DNA from: Oscillospiraceae bacterium
Lineage (GTDB): Bacteria; Bacillota; Clostridia; Oscillospirales; CAG-382
NCBI GenBank assembly: GCA_022508745.1
Contig: JAFLUP010000019.1
Coordinates: forward strand, 1 to 38,252
Direction: 5' to 3'
Length of the DNA stretch: 38,252 bases
Below the pieces are notes generated by a model, which searched no databases, was not told where the DNA came from, and worked only from the letters and a program-made list of their open reading frames with translations. Each line of letters starts with the position of its first letter. The stretch's first letter is position 1. Position numbers and translations under genes: made by a program. This document shows positions 1 through 7,668 of the stretch, in pieces.

Positions 1-2
1 GA

Positions 3-158
3 TTCCTCCCCTCCGGCGTGCATGACCTGTACGGGCTGTTCGGGTACCGCTATCTATATAACTATTTGATCCCCCTCTATCAGAACGGCGTGTTCCTGCT
101 GCCCGCCAACGGGGAGATCGACCGAATCCTGCGCTCTCTCCGTTCGTGTCCGTCCTGA
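3..158 (+). CDS. C-terminal fragment of an unidentified protein
   Basis: An open frame runs in from the left edge and stops at TGA 156-158, giving the last 51 residues of a protein whose start lies outside the window. The fragment is rich in Tyr and Leu (for example DLYGLFGYRYLYNYL) and ends in a short basic tail. I do not recognise the family. The frame is supported by the strong terminator that follows about 30 bases after the stop and by the absence of other open frames through the segment. Confidence 0.5.
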   Translation, partial: FLPSGVHDLYGLFGYRYLYNYLIPLYQNGVFLLPANGEIDRILRSLRSCPS

Positions 159-186
159 TCCAACGGAAAACGAAAGAATGATCCGT

Positions 187-224
187 AAAAAACTGACGCC
201 CCGTGGGACGGGGCGTCAGTTTTT
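187..224. terminator. Bidirectional rho-independent terminator
   Basis: A perfect 12-bp stem (193-204 with 208-219) with a GGG loop is flanked by a run of A on the left and a run of T on the right, so it can terminate in both directions. It lies between the left-edge gene and the convergent XRE regulator, whose stop is at 242. Confidence 0.93.
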
Positions 225-241
225 CGCTCGATTTGAATGCT

Positions 242-1402
242 TTATTGCTGAGTCTTTTCAACCCAAGCATCCCAACGGGGATCTGCCTTGATCTCCTTTT
301 CAACCTGACTGTAATCCGGATTACTCCACCAAGGCCAATCTTCCGGCAATGTCTTTGCGATTTCGGCAGAAGAATCCGTGGTATACGTGACAAACGATAC
401 CAGCGGCGCCGTATACCGATGTTCTTTGCCATCGCACAGAGCCTCCAACGCTCTCGCATGCATGAGCGCCTCATCCAAAGAATGAAACGCATCGTCGTGA
501 TATCCGCGTTCCCACTGGATTCTCGAAAGATAGAGGTACAACTGAATCAATTTCCCGTGATACGCCCCGAAATTGCCATCCTCGCAAATCAAATAAAACA
601 AATCAATCGCGCCTTTTATTTTCTCGATCGGCATGTCGCTTGCATAATGATGCAGATTGGCAACCAGTCCGTAAACCATCTGTTCGGCAAATTTGCTTGC
701 GAGCTTCAAAAGAAGATCGCCCACATATTTCGCTTCCTCTTTGCCGTCGACGGCCGCGGCGAGTAACACCTCTCTGCACTGCTTCAGTTCCGGCATACGA
801 TTTGCGCAGGCGATCGCCCGCTGCGTTTCTCCGAAATTCCTGTAAAGCAAAACGAGAATGGAAATCGCTTTTGTCGCGATGGAATGATCGCTTGCGTTAT
901 TTGCAAGATTTTCGCATATTTCCACCGCTTCCGCCCAATACGGGTTTTTCTTATGCCGATCATAGTCGTGCTGAATATAGCCATCCTGGTCGTAATACAG
1001 CCATTCGTAATGCCTTCTCCAGCCGGCCTCCGACAGGGTGTTCGCAAGCGTGATCAGCAGCCTTTCGTTCTGTGGAAATTCAGCAACCCCTTCACGAAGG
1101 ATCCCAAGACACTCATCTACCCATTCATCGTCGCCGCGGCTTTCGATATGAAAGGCTTCGATCCTTTGGATGATCGCCTCTACCTTTTTATCCCGATCAT
1201 TTTGATAGCCGAACAATTCATCAATCGAAACGCCGAAATAGTTGGCAATAGACGGCAAAACTTCCATATCTGGATAGCTTCCTCCCGATTCCCAGCGGGA
1301 AACCGCCTGAGAGGTCACCCCCACGGCTTTTGCGAGAGCATCCTGTGTGCGTCCGTCGTGCCGGCGAAGTTCTTTGATTTTTTCTCCAATTTTTATCTGC
1401 AT
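242..1402 (-). CDS. XRE-family transcriptional regulator with helical C-terminal domain
   Basis: This 386-residue cytoplasmic DNA-binding regulator has an N-terminal Cro/cI-type helix-turn-helix (residues about 5-60, with SQAVSRWESGGSYPD as the recognition region and the FGVSIDELFG ending common in Firmicutes). A long alpha-helical C-terminal part follows, TPR-like in character, which would sense a ligand or a partner protein. The chosen start ATG (1400-1402) is preceded by AGGAGTG at good distance; an upstream extension to 1501 has no ribosome site. It is a paralogue of the next gene, which has the same architecture. Target genes and ligand are unknown. Confidence 0.85.
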   Translation of the reverse strand: MQIKIGEKIKELRRHDGRTQDALAKAVGVTSQAVSRWESGGSYPDMEVLPSIANYFGVSIDELFGYQNDRDKKVEAIIQRIEAFHIESRGDDEWVDECLGILREGVAEFPQNERLLITLANTLSEAGWRRHYEWLYYDQDGYIQHDYDRHKKNPYWAEAVEICENLANNASDHSIATKAISILVLLYRNFGETQRAIACANRMPELKQCREVLLAAAVDGKEEAKYVGDLLLKLASKFAEQMVYGLVANLHHYASDMPIEKIKGAIDLFYLICEDGNFGAYHGKLIQLYLYLSRIQWERGYHDDAFHSLDEALMHARALEALCDGKEHRYTAPLVSFVTYTTDSSAEIAKTLPEDWPWWSNPDYSQVEKEIKADPRWDAWVEKTQQ

Positions 1403-1446
1403 ATCAATCACTCCTGTTTCAGTTTGTGTTCCACCGGTGTGACCAT

Positions 1447-1475
1447 ATGATACCACATAAGTTCCCACAAAACAA
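1447..1475 (-). promoter_or_regulatory. Candidate sigma-A promoter of the first XRE gene
   Basis: On the minus strand TTGTTT (1470-1475) and TATCAT (1447-1452) are separated by 17 bp. The -10 matches well and the -35 poorly. The spacing and position, 45 bases upstream of the start codon, are plausible. Confidence 0.4.
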
Positions 1476-1542
1476 TGATCAATTTGTTGTTTCGAATCCA
1501 ACTATTGGTTTCCCTTGCGCAGGGCGCATCCGATCGGCAATA

Positions 1543-2619
1543 TTATCTGTACTTCTCCAAAACCGCAGTATATGCAGGGTTCTTTAACAGCTCCGCACGT
1601 CTGCCTTCAGTGGCATGTAAACGATTGTTCAGGTTGAATTGGAAAAAGTTTTCCCTTACATCCGGCGAATATCGGTCAAACGCATGATGCAAAGCATCGT
1701 TCCCCGCTCTGCATTCCTCGAGCCTTTTCGTTGCATACAGATTTTTATCCATGACTGCAATGATCTGCTCATCCGTTCCTCCGCGGTAACATAGATCATT
1801 TTCCATTCTGCCGAGAAATGAATTTGCGAGCATCAGGAAAAAAGCGTCTTCCGTTTCTTCAAAAGCATGCTGCAGCAGAGCCCCGTAACGCAATGCACGC
1901 TCCGCTTTTTCCTCTATAGAGTGCGCAGGATCAAAGAACACGGTCCTGCCGAGCTTATCCGCCGCAAAATCGGCAAGTTCGTACATATTTTTTTGCACAT
2001 GGAAGTAGTATTCGCTCGTGTCCTTTGCAAACAGTTGCTCGGTCTTTTGCCCGCTGGTACTGAACCAGTCGGTAAACTTGGTTCTGTAGATTTCCAACGC
2101 TTCCTCTGTCTTTCCTTCCGCATGGAGAATTTTTGCACGCATATTCCAAGCCCCAAGGCGAAGATTTTCTTCTGTGCAGCCTCCCAGGATCTTTTCGCAT
2201 ATGGCAAGAAATTCATCCTTGTGCGCGAGCAAAACGGCAGGATCGTTGTCTGCCATGTCACCGCCGATATTCCACATATAGTAGTGCATGATCCAGTAAT
2301 CGTCAGGGTAATCGCGATGCGCTTTGACGATGATCTCCCGCGCTTCCGGCAATCGGTTTTTCCAATGCTTCCTGTAAAGTGCGATCACATCGTCGATCTC
2401 GGCTTGTATCTTTTCCTGATCGTACCCCATCAGCTCGTCCAGCGTGACTCCGAAATAGTACGCCAAAGGCTGCAAAAGCGTAATATCTGGATACGTCTCG
2501 CCCCGTTCCCATTTGCTGACCGCCGCGCAGGTGACGTTCATAGCAACGGAAAGCTGTTCCTGCGTAAGTTCCTTTGCCGTCCGTAAGCGTTTGATATTGG
2601 CACCGATGGTCATTTTCAT
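1543..2619 (-). CDS. XRE-family transcriptional regulator, paralogue of the adjacent gene
   Basis: This 358-residue regulator has an N-terminal XRE helix-turn-helix (residues about 5-60, core TCAAVSKWERGETYPD, ending FGVTLDELMG) and a helical C-terminal region rich in Tyr, Trp and acidic residues, as in its neighbour at 242-1402. Three nearby ATGs are possible. The ATG at 2617-2619 sits 7 bases after GGAGG and fits best; the ATG at 2623-2625 is too close to it. The two genes lie in tandem on the same strand with a 140-base gap, so they probably arose by duplication and have since diverged strongly. Function beyond DNA binding cannot be read from the sequence. Confidence 0.85.
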   Translation of the reverse strand: MKMTIGANIKRLRTAKELTQEQLSVAMNVTCAAVSKWERGETYPDITLLQPLAYYFGVTLDELMGYDQEKIQAEIDDVIALYRKHWKNRLPEAREIIVKAHRDYPDDYWIMHYYMWNIGGDMADNDPAVLLAHKDEFLAICEKILGGCTEENLRLGAWNMRAKILHAEGKTEEALEIYRTKFTDWFSTSGQKTEQLFAKDTSEYYFHVQKNMYELADFAADKLGRTVFFDPAHSIEEKAERALRYGALLQHAFEETEDAFFLMLANSFLGRMENDLCYRGGTDEQIIAVMDKNLYATKRLEECRAGNDALHHAFDRYSPDVRENFFQFNLNNRLHATEGRRAELLKNPAYTAVLEKYR

Positions 2620-2669
2620 TACCATCCCTCCGTGAAAATAAAAGTAAGCCGACGTCTGCTTCTGCTGAC

Positions 2670-2675
2670 AGTATA
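2670..2675 (-). promoter_or_regulatory. Candidate -10 element of the second XRE gene
   Basis: TATACT on the minus strand lies about 50 bases upstream of the start codon. No convincing -35 is present 16-18 bp upstream, so the promoter is weak or depends on another factor. Confidence 0.4.
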
Positions 2676-2719
2676 ACCGTTTCATTGAAAAAGTACAGAC
2701 ATCATTCGGAACATTGTTG

Positions 2720-2734
2720 TTAACCGCAGGTTAA
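2720..2734. promoter_or_regulatory. Palindrome TTAACC-GCA-GGTTAA, candidate XRE operator
   Basis: A perfect 6-bp inverted repeat with a 3-base centre lies upstream of the second XRE gene, about 45 bp before its -10. Size and symmetry suit an XRE dimer. It could serve that gene or the divergent nnrD operon. Confidence 0.4.
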
Positions 2735-2837
2735 ATTTATATAGGCGCAAGACGGGCAAAGGAAGGAATCATCACAAAGAATACAAATGCAAAAAAGAAT
2801 CGATAGACAATGGCATCTCTTTCTTTTTCTTTTTTCG

Positions 2838-2866
2838 GAAAAATGCACTTTTCCGTTGCATTTTTC
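2838..2866. repeat. 10-bp inverted repeat over the -35 of the nnrD promoter
   Basis: GAAAAATGCA (2838-2847) and TGCATTTTTC (2857-2866) are exact reverse complements separated by 9 bases. The right arm overlaps the -35 hexamer (2856-2861). The position is that of a repressor operator. Confidence 0.55.
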
Positions 2867-2884
2867 TTTCTTTTGTGGTAAAGT
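2856..2884 (+). promoter_or_regulatory. Sigma-A promoter of the nnrD-alr operon
   Basis: TTGCAT (2856-2861) and TAAAGT (2879-2884) are separated by exactly 17 bp, 30 bases upstream of the nnrD start. Confidence 0.65.
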
Positions 2885-2914
2885 GAAAAGGAAGAAATCA
2901 TAGGAGGTATATGT

Positions 2915-3730
2915 ATGTCCACAATAGTTGCCATTGACGAGAGCATACTGGAGCGATTGCTTCCCCGTCCGGCGGATTCCCACAAGGGAACCTTCGGCAC
3001 ACTTTTCACCCTTTGCGGTTCAAAAAAAATGCCGGGCGCTGCCTACCTTGCCGCCTGCGGCGCACTGCGAAGCGGCGTGGGTCTTGTGAAGATCGCCGCA
3101 GATCAGGAGCTCACGCGCATCCTGCAAGCGAGGCTGGCGGAGCCGGTGTGGCTGGACATTGCCTCCCTGCCGGATCCTTACGGCACCGCCTTTCTGTGCG
3201 GATGCGGTCTCGGGCGGGAAATGGATGCGGTGTTGAACGTTCTGCTGCCGCAGATCCATGTCCCTGCCGTCTACGACGCGGACTGCATAAATTATTTTTC
3301 CCTGCATAAGGATGAGATGGATCGACTGACCGGACCATACGTCCTGACCCCGCATCCCGCCGAGTTTTCCCTCCTGACCGGGCTTTCCGTCGCACAGATT
3401 CAGCAAAACCGCGTGGAGATCGCCTCCTCCTTCGCCAGACAGCACGGCTGCGTGCTGGTTCTGAAAGGGAAAAACACGGTGGTTGCGTCTCCCGACGGTG
3501 AGATCGGGATCAACACCACCGGTTCCGACGAGCTGGCAAAAGGCGGGAGCGGAGACGTTCTCGCGGGCGTCATCGCCTCCTTGCTTGCCCAAGGGCATGA
3601 CAGATTCACGGCGGCGCAGATCGGCGTTTACGCCCATGGGCTTGCGGGAGAGCATCTGGCGCGGCGCTACGGGTCGCACGGGGTTCTCCCCAGTGACCTG
3701 CCGGAGGAGATCGGACGTATCCTCGGTTAA
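2915..3730 (+). CDS. nnrD: ADP-dependent NAD(P)H-hydrate dehydratase
   Basis: This 271-residue ribokinase-fold enzyme repairs hydrated NADH and NADPH by an ADP-dependent dehydration. Family motifs are LTPHPAEFSLLTG, LKGKNTVVASPDG and the anion-hole/catalytic motif GGSGDVLAGVIASLL near the C-terminus. The epimerase domain (NnrE), often fused at the N-terminus, is absent, so this is the stand-alone dehydratase. The start at 2915 has AGGAGG 7 bases upstream; the ATG at 2911 is out of frame. It opens an operon that continues with a lipoprotein and alr. In many Firmicutes nnrD or acpS lies next to a lipoprotein and alr, so the context fits. Confidence 0.92.
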   Translation: MSTIVAIDESILERLLPRPADSHKGTFGTLFTLCGSKKMPGAAYLAACGALRSGVGLVKIAADQELTRILQARLAEPVWLDIASLPDPYGTAFLCGCGLGREMDAVLNVLLPQIHVPAVYDADCINYFSLHKDEMDRLTGPYVLTPHPAEFSLLTGLSVAQIQQNRVEIASSFARQHGCVLVLKGKNTVVASPDGEIGINTTGSDELAKGGSGDVLAGVIASLLAQGHDRFTAAQIGVYAHGLAGEHLARRYGSHGVLPSDLPEEIGRILG

Positions 3731-3763
3731 CAGTCGGTATCTTACAGTTTAGGAAGTGCCGGA

Positions 3764-4291
3764 TTGAAGCATCTCAAATGGCTTTCCCTGCTCCTTACCT
3801 TTTTCCTGCTCTGCGTTTTTTCCTGCGGCTGCGGATCGACAGCAAAGAAGGACCTGCTGGAAGCCCTCCGGAGCGCGAGGGTCATCACCGCATCCGACAG
3901 CGACCTGTTCTTTACGTTAGAATGGAGCGAAACAAACGGTATTGTCCGCATCGTTTTTCGTTTTTCTTCTCCGGAGCAGTTGAAACCGCTGACGATCACG
4001 GAAGAGAACGGAAAAATCCACGCCTCCTACAAAGGGCTGGAAACGGAAGTCACCGAGGAATTCTGCGCACGCCTTCTGCCGCTTTCCCGCGCCATGCGCG
4101 CGTTCCGCTCGTCGGGCACGGAGACAGGCGTACAGGGCGACCGGTCCTACCTTCGCGCCGCCCTCGACGGCGACACGTTTTTGATGTATTATGACCCTGC
4201 AAGCGGGGTTTTCACCCGTCTGGAATGGACGGGAGAAAGCGGTTCGGGGGGCTATGATATCCTCTCCTGCACCGCATCCGATTCTGAATAG
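3764..4291 (+). CDS. Predicted lipoprotein of the alr locus, function unknown
   Basis: This 175-residue secreted protein begins with MKHLKWLSLLLTFFLLCVF followed by cysteines (SCGCGS), a plausible signal peptide and lipobox, which would anchor it to the outer face of the membrane. The rest is soluble with alternating beta-like segments. The start codon is TTG (3764-3766), with AGGAAG 7 bases upstream; no ATG with a ribosome site is available. It lies between nnrD and alr. Bacillus subtilis has a LolA-like lipoprotein (YdcC) immediately before alr, so this may be a distant counterpart by position, but I could not confirm homology from sequence. Confidence 0.75.
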   Translation: MKHLKWLSLLLTFFLLCVFSCGCGSTAKKDLLEALRSARVITASDSDLFFTLEWSETNGIVRIVFRFSSPEQLKPLTITEENGKIHASYKGLETEVTEEFCARLLPLSRAMRAFRSSGTETGVQGDRSYLRAALDGDTFLMYYDPASGVFTRLEWTGESGSGGYDILSCTASDSE

Positions 4292-4306
4292 AAAAGAGAA
4301 ATCCAA

Positions 4307-5407
4307 ATGACAACGCAACGAGTACGCGTACAGATCGCGTCAGAAAATATTCTGCATAATTACCGCCATATCTGCTCCCTTGTGCCGGCGGACTGTAAAG
4401 TCATCGCGGTGGTCAAGGCGGACGCATACGGTCACGGTGCGGTGCAGGTGTGCAAGATGCTTTCCGGCGCGGGGTGCGCCTATTTTGCCGTCGCCTGTAT
4501 GGAGGAAGCCATCCACCTGCGGGAGAACGGCATCAAGGGAAATATCCTGATCCTGGGCAACACGGATCCTTCCTACGCACCCCAACTGCGGGAGCTGGAC
4601 CTGATCCAGACGTTGGACACGCTGGACTACGCGGAACAGCTCGCACAGAACGGCGGCGCACGGGTACATCTCAAGGTGGATACCGGTATGTCCCGGCTGG
4701 GCTTTTACTGTCACGGCGAAGCGGACGTTCCGGCAGCAGCCGAGCAGATCGAAAAGATCGCTGCCATGGATTCCTTGCGCATCGAGGGCATCTTCACCCA
4801 CTTCGCAGACAGCGACGGCGAAACGGAGACCTTCACCCTGCGGCAGTATGCGGCGTTTCAGGCGCTCCTGCAGGAGTTGAAAACGCGGAAGATTGAGGTC
4901 GGACTGCGGCATTGCTGTAACAGCGCTGGCATCCTGCGCTTCCCGCAGATGCATCTGGATATGGTGCGTGCCGGGCTGATCCTTTACGGATTGATGCCCT
5001 CTGACACGGTCAGCGACCCCGCCTTCCGCCCCGCTATGAAGCTGATCGCCCGGGTTTCGGCGGTCAATACCATCCGTAAAGGGGACGCAGTCTCCTACGG
5101 CTGCACCTATATCGCGCCGAAGGATATGCGGGTCGCCACCCTTTCCATCGGATACGCGGACGGGCTTCCCCGCGCCCTTTCCGGTAACTTGTCCGTGACC
5201 ATTAACGAACGAACTGCTCCTCTGATCGGCAGGATCTGTATGGATCTCTGCATGGCGGACGTGGGCGACATCCCCTGCCGCGCCGGAGACGAGGCGGTCA
5301 TTTTCGACTCACCGGAAAAGATCGCAGAGATCGCAAGCAAGCTGGGTACCATCAATTACGAGGTTATTTGTCTGCTCAAAAAACGCGTGGCGATTGAATA
5401 TTGCTAA
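4307..5407 (+). CDS. alr: Alanine racemase
   Basis: This 366-residue PLP enzyme interconverts L- and D-alanine for peptidoglycan precursors. The N-terminal TIM barrel holds the PLP lysine in VVKADAYGHG (Lys37), and the C-terminal beta domain holds the second catalytic base in VSYGCTY (Tyr264). RICMDLCMADV and SIGYADGLPR are further family signatures. Length is normal. The start ATG follows the lipoprotein stop by 15 bases and has only a weak purine-rich ribosome site (AAGAGA), so some coupling to the upstream gene is likely. It sits third in the nnrD operon. Confidence 0.97.
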   Translation: MTTQRVRVQIASENILHNYRHICSLVPADCKVIAVVKADAYGHGAVQVCKMLSGAGCAYFAVACMEEAIHLRENGIKGNILILGNTDPSYAPQLRELDLIQTLDTLDYAEQLAQNGGARVHLKVDTGMSRLGFYCHGEADVPAAAEQIEKIAAMDSLRIEGIFTHFADSDGETETFTLRQYAAFQALLQELKTRKIEVGLRHCCNSAGILRFPQMHLDMVRAGLILYGLMPSDTVSDPAFRPAMKLIARVSAVNTIRKGDAVSYGCTYIAPKDMRVATLSIGYADGLPRALSGNLSVTINERTAPLIGRICMDLCMADVGDIPCRAGDEAVIFDSPEKIAEIASKLGTINYEVICLLKKRVAIEYC

Positions 5408-5435
5408 AGCGGAAAAATAAACGGAGGATAACTGT

Positions 5436-6065
5436 ATGTCCCAGAAAAAAGCCATTTTGCTGGATATGTACGGCGTGATCCTGCAAGAAAGCAAGGGATA
5501 TTTTATTCCGTACACATACGAGCATTTCGATGAAAGCGAGTATGAACGGATCACATACCTTTTCCGCAAAGAAAAGTTGTTTACCAAAGCAGGCAACGGC
5601 GAAATCTCCTCAGATGAATTTCTGACGTTGCTTGGATATCAAGATCCGCAGTATCGTATGCGTGATTACATCGAAAATTATCTGACGCTCGATCCTTCCT
5701 TCGTTCCATTTGCCGAACGGTTTTATCAAGAACGGGATTTTATTCTGCTTTCGAATGACGTCTCGGAATGGAGTGCACATATCACGAGTTTTTATCGGTT
5801 GGACAAGTATTTCCGCCACAAGATCGTCAGCGGCGACGTGAAGTGCAGAAAGCCGGATAAGCATATTTTTGAGATTGCGTTATCAGAAATTAATAAACAG
5901 CCCAGTGACTGTCTTTTTATTGACAACAGTGTGGAAAATCTCCGTGCCGCGGAAGAATTGGGCATCATTCCAATCCTGTTTAATCGCGACGGCGTGGAAT
6001 ATGACGGGATCACGGTTAGTTCATTTGAAGAACTCGCTGAAATCATCGCGAAAGAACAGCTATGA
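5436..6065 (+). CDS. HAD-superfamily hydrolase with Tyr at motif I +2
   Basis: This 209-residue HAD type IA hydrolase has motif I LLDMYGVI (nucleophile Asp10), motif II LLSND (Ser106), the motif III lysine in RKPDKHIF (Lys139) and motif IV LFIDNSVENLRAA (Asp163). The residue two after the nucleophile is Tyr12, where phosphatases usually have the general-acid Asp. L-2-haloacid dehalogenases have Tyr there, so a phosphatase activity should not be assumed. GGAGG lies 9 bases before the start. It follows alr by 28 bases and overlaps the next gene by 4, so it is part of the same operon. Substrate unknown. Confidence 0.85.
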   Translation: MSQKKAILLDMYGVILQESKGYFIPYTYEHFDESEYERITYLFRKEKLFTKAGNGEISSDEFLTLLGYQDPQYRMRDYIENYLTLDPSFVPFAERFYQERDFILLSNDVSEWSAHITSFYRLDKYFRHKIVSGDVKCRKPDKHIFEIALSEINKQPSDCLFIDNSVENLRAAEELGIIPILFNRDGVEYDGITVSSFEELAEIIAKEQL

Positions 6066-6481
6066 TCACCGTCAAACACGTTCAAAAAGAAAACAAAACC
6101 TTCTGGTACCGGCTGGACAAGCATCTACCGGAAGCCGAATTTGAAAAGAAAGTCCGGGACAAGCAAGGGTATGTCCTGTTCGACGGGCAGACGCCGGTCG
6201 GGATCCTTCGTTATAATCTGTTTTGGGATACCGTGCCGTTCTGCAATCTGATCTTCATTGCCTGGGAGCATCAACGCAAAGGCTACGGGCGGGAGCTGAT
6301 GGCCTTCTGGGAAAACGAGATGAAAGTGCTCGGTCACGACATGGTCATGGTCTCGACGCAGGCGGACGAAACCGCCCAGCATTTCTACCGTAAGCTCGGC
6401 TATCGGGACGCGGGCGGACTATTGACGAACATCCCCGGTCATGAACAGCCGATGGAACTATTTTTCGTCAAAGGAATTTGA
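6062..6481 (+). CDS. GNAT-family N-acetyltransferase
   Basis: This is a 139-residue single-domain GNAT enzyme. The acetyl-CoA pyrophosphate-binding loop is QRKGYGRELM (residues 71-80), preceded by the beta4 strand NLIFIAW and followed by a helix and the HFYRKLGYRDAGG motif typical of the C-terminal half. It would acetylate an amine on a small molecule or protein; the substrate is not evident. Its ATG overlaps the stop of the HAD gene (ATGA), so translation is probably coupled. Confidence 0.88.
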   Translation: MITVKHVQKENKTFWYRLDKHLPEAEFEKKVRDKQGYVLFDGQTPVGILRYNLFWDTVPFCNLIFIAWEHQRKGYGRELMAFWENEMKVLGHDMVMVSTQADETAQHFYRKLGYRDAGGLLTNIPGHEQPMELFFVKGI

Positions 6482-6487
6482 AAAACG

Positions 6488-7579
6488 ATGACGACAGAGG
6501 AAATCAAGATCCGTCACCTCACCAATCAATACTTGCTCTCCCCTGCCGAAAAGCTGACAGTCGTGCGCGACCTGTGCGGCGTACAGGCGCAATTCATGGT
6601 GAACGCCATGCACGCGCTGAAGATCCGCTGCACTGATTACGACGAAAGCACGCTGCCGGACGGGCTGGTCAAAAACTGGACCATCCGCGGGACGGTTCAC
6701 GTGTTTTCCGAAGAGGATCTACCGCTGTTCAAGCATTGCAACAACGGCAAAGACTACCGTTCGGACGACTGGCACGGCTATCTCACATGGCAGCGGCCGG
6801 ACGGAAGCTATATCTGGTACGACGACGGCGGCTGCAAGCAGGTGTGGGCGCTCACGCCGGAGCGGCAGAAGTTGTTTTCTCATCTCATTCTGGACGCCGT
6901 GAAGGTAATACCGAAAACCAGAGACGAGCTGAAAGACCTTTGCCGGGCGGCAGGCATGACGGAGCTCGAGGAAAGCTGCATGTTTGATGCATGGGGCGGC
7001 GGCATCCGCGATCTGTGCGAACGGGGCTTCATGCACTATGTCACACAGGAGAAAAAGGCGTATATCGCATCCCCGACCTTCACGCCGATCCCGGAAGCGG
7101 AAGCCAATCTGGAGATCGCACGGCGGTACTTTACCCATTTCGCTCCGGCGACCATCCATGACGCCATGTATTTCCTCGCTGCTACGCAGAAACAGGTCAA
7201 GGATTGGCTGGCGAATCTGCCGGTCAAGGAAACGGAAGCGGACGGAAAAACCTATTATTATATCGAAAACGGAAAGACATATGACAAAAAGATACCGCCC
7301 TGCCTCTTTCTTGCCGGATTCGATCAACTCATGCTCGGCTATCAAAAGAAGGAAAGCCTTTACCTTGCCCCCGAACACCTGCGCGGCATTTTCAATCTTG
7401 CAGGAATCGTTATGCCGGCGGTTCTCCTGCACGGCAAGGTCGTCGGGAAATGGAAAAAGAAAAATCGCAAGCTGACCGTGGAGCTCTTTATAAAAGTCGG
7501 GAAAAAGGATCTCGCGCATATAAAAAATAAAGCGGAAACCCTTTGGGAGGATCTTTCCGCAGTGGAAATCTGCTCGTAA
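6488..7579 (+). CDS. AlkZ-like winged-helix DNA glycosylase (HTH_42 superfamily)
   Basis: This 363-residue protein belongs to the winged-helix superfamily that contains E. coli YcaQ (AlkX) and Streptomyces AlkZ, DNA glycosylases that unhook interstrand crosslinks or remove bulky N-alkyl adducts. The N-terminal part has LCGVQAQF, in which Gln33-Ala34-Gln35 matches the catalytic Q-x-Q signature of AlkZ near the same position. KNWTIRGTVHVFSEEDL is a further family signature, and the C-terminal half (LFLAGFDQLMLGY, then VVGKW) matches the usual barrel region. It follows the GNAT gene by 6 bases, and the ribosome site (AAAGGA) lies in the end of that gene. It appears to close the operon. Actual lesion specificity is inferred only. 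Confidence 0.75.
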   Translation: MTTEEIKIRHLTNQYLLSPAEKLTVVRDLCGVQAQFMVNAMHALKIRCTDYDESTLPDGLVKNWTIRGTVHVFSEEDLPLFKHCNNGKDYRSDDWHGYLTWQRPDGSYIWYDDGGCKQVWALTPERQKLFSHLILDAVKVIPKTRDELKDLCRAAGMTELEESCMFDAWGGGIRDLCERGFMHYVTQEKKAYIASPTFTPIPEAEANLEIARRYFTHFAPATIHDAMYFLAATQKQVKDWLANLPVKETEADGKTYYYIENGKTYDKKIPPCLFLAGFDQLMLGYQKKESLYLAPEHLRGIFNLAGIVMPAVLLHGKVVGKWKKKNRKLTVELFIKVGKKDLAHIKNKAETLWEDLSAVEICS

Positions 7580-7615
7580 TTTTTTTCATTTTATTCATTC
7601 CTCATTTCCAGAAAA

Positions 7616-7644
7616 TTCACAGACGTATGCTATTCTGGTAAAAC
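7616..7644 (+). promoter_or_regulatory. Sigma-A promoter of the methyltransferase gene
   Basis: TTCACA (7616-7621) and TAAAAC (7639-7644) lie 17 bp apart, 24 bases before the start codon, so the methyltransferase gene is probably transcribed separately from the operon upstream. Confidence 0.5.
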
Positions 7645-7668
7645 TTCACCGAAAGAGAGGGATGCAAT

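Noticed and set aside
1517..1529. Small TGCGC-AGG-GCGCA hairpin after the second XRE gene as terminator
   Set aside because: The stem is only 5 bp and no T-run follows on the minus strand.
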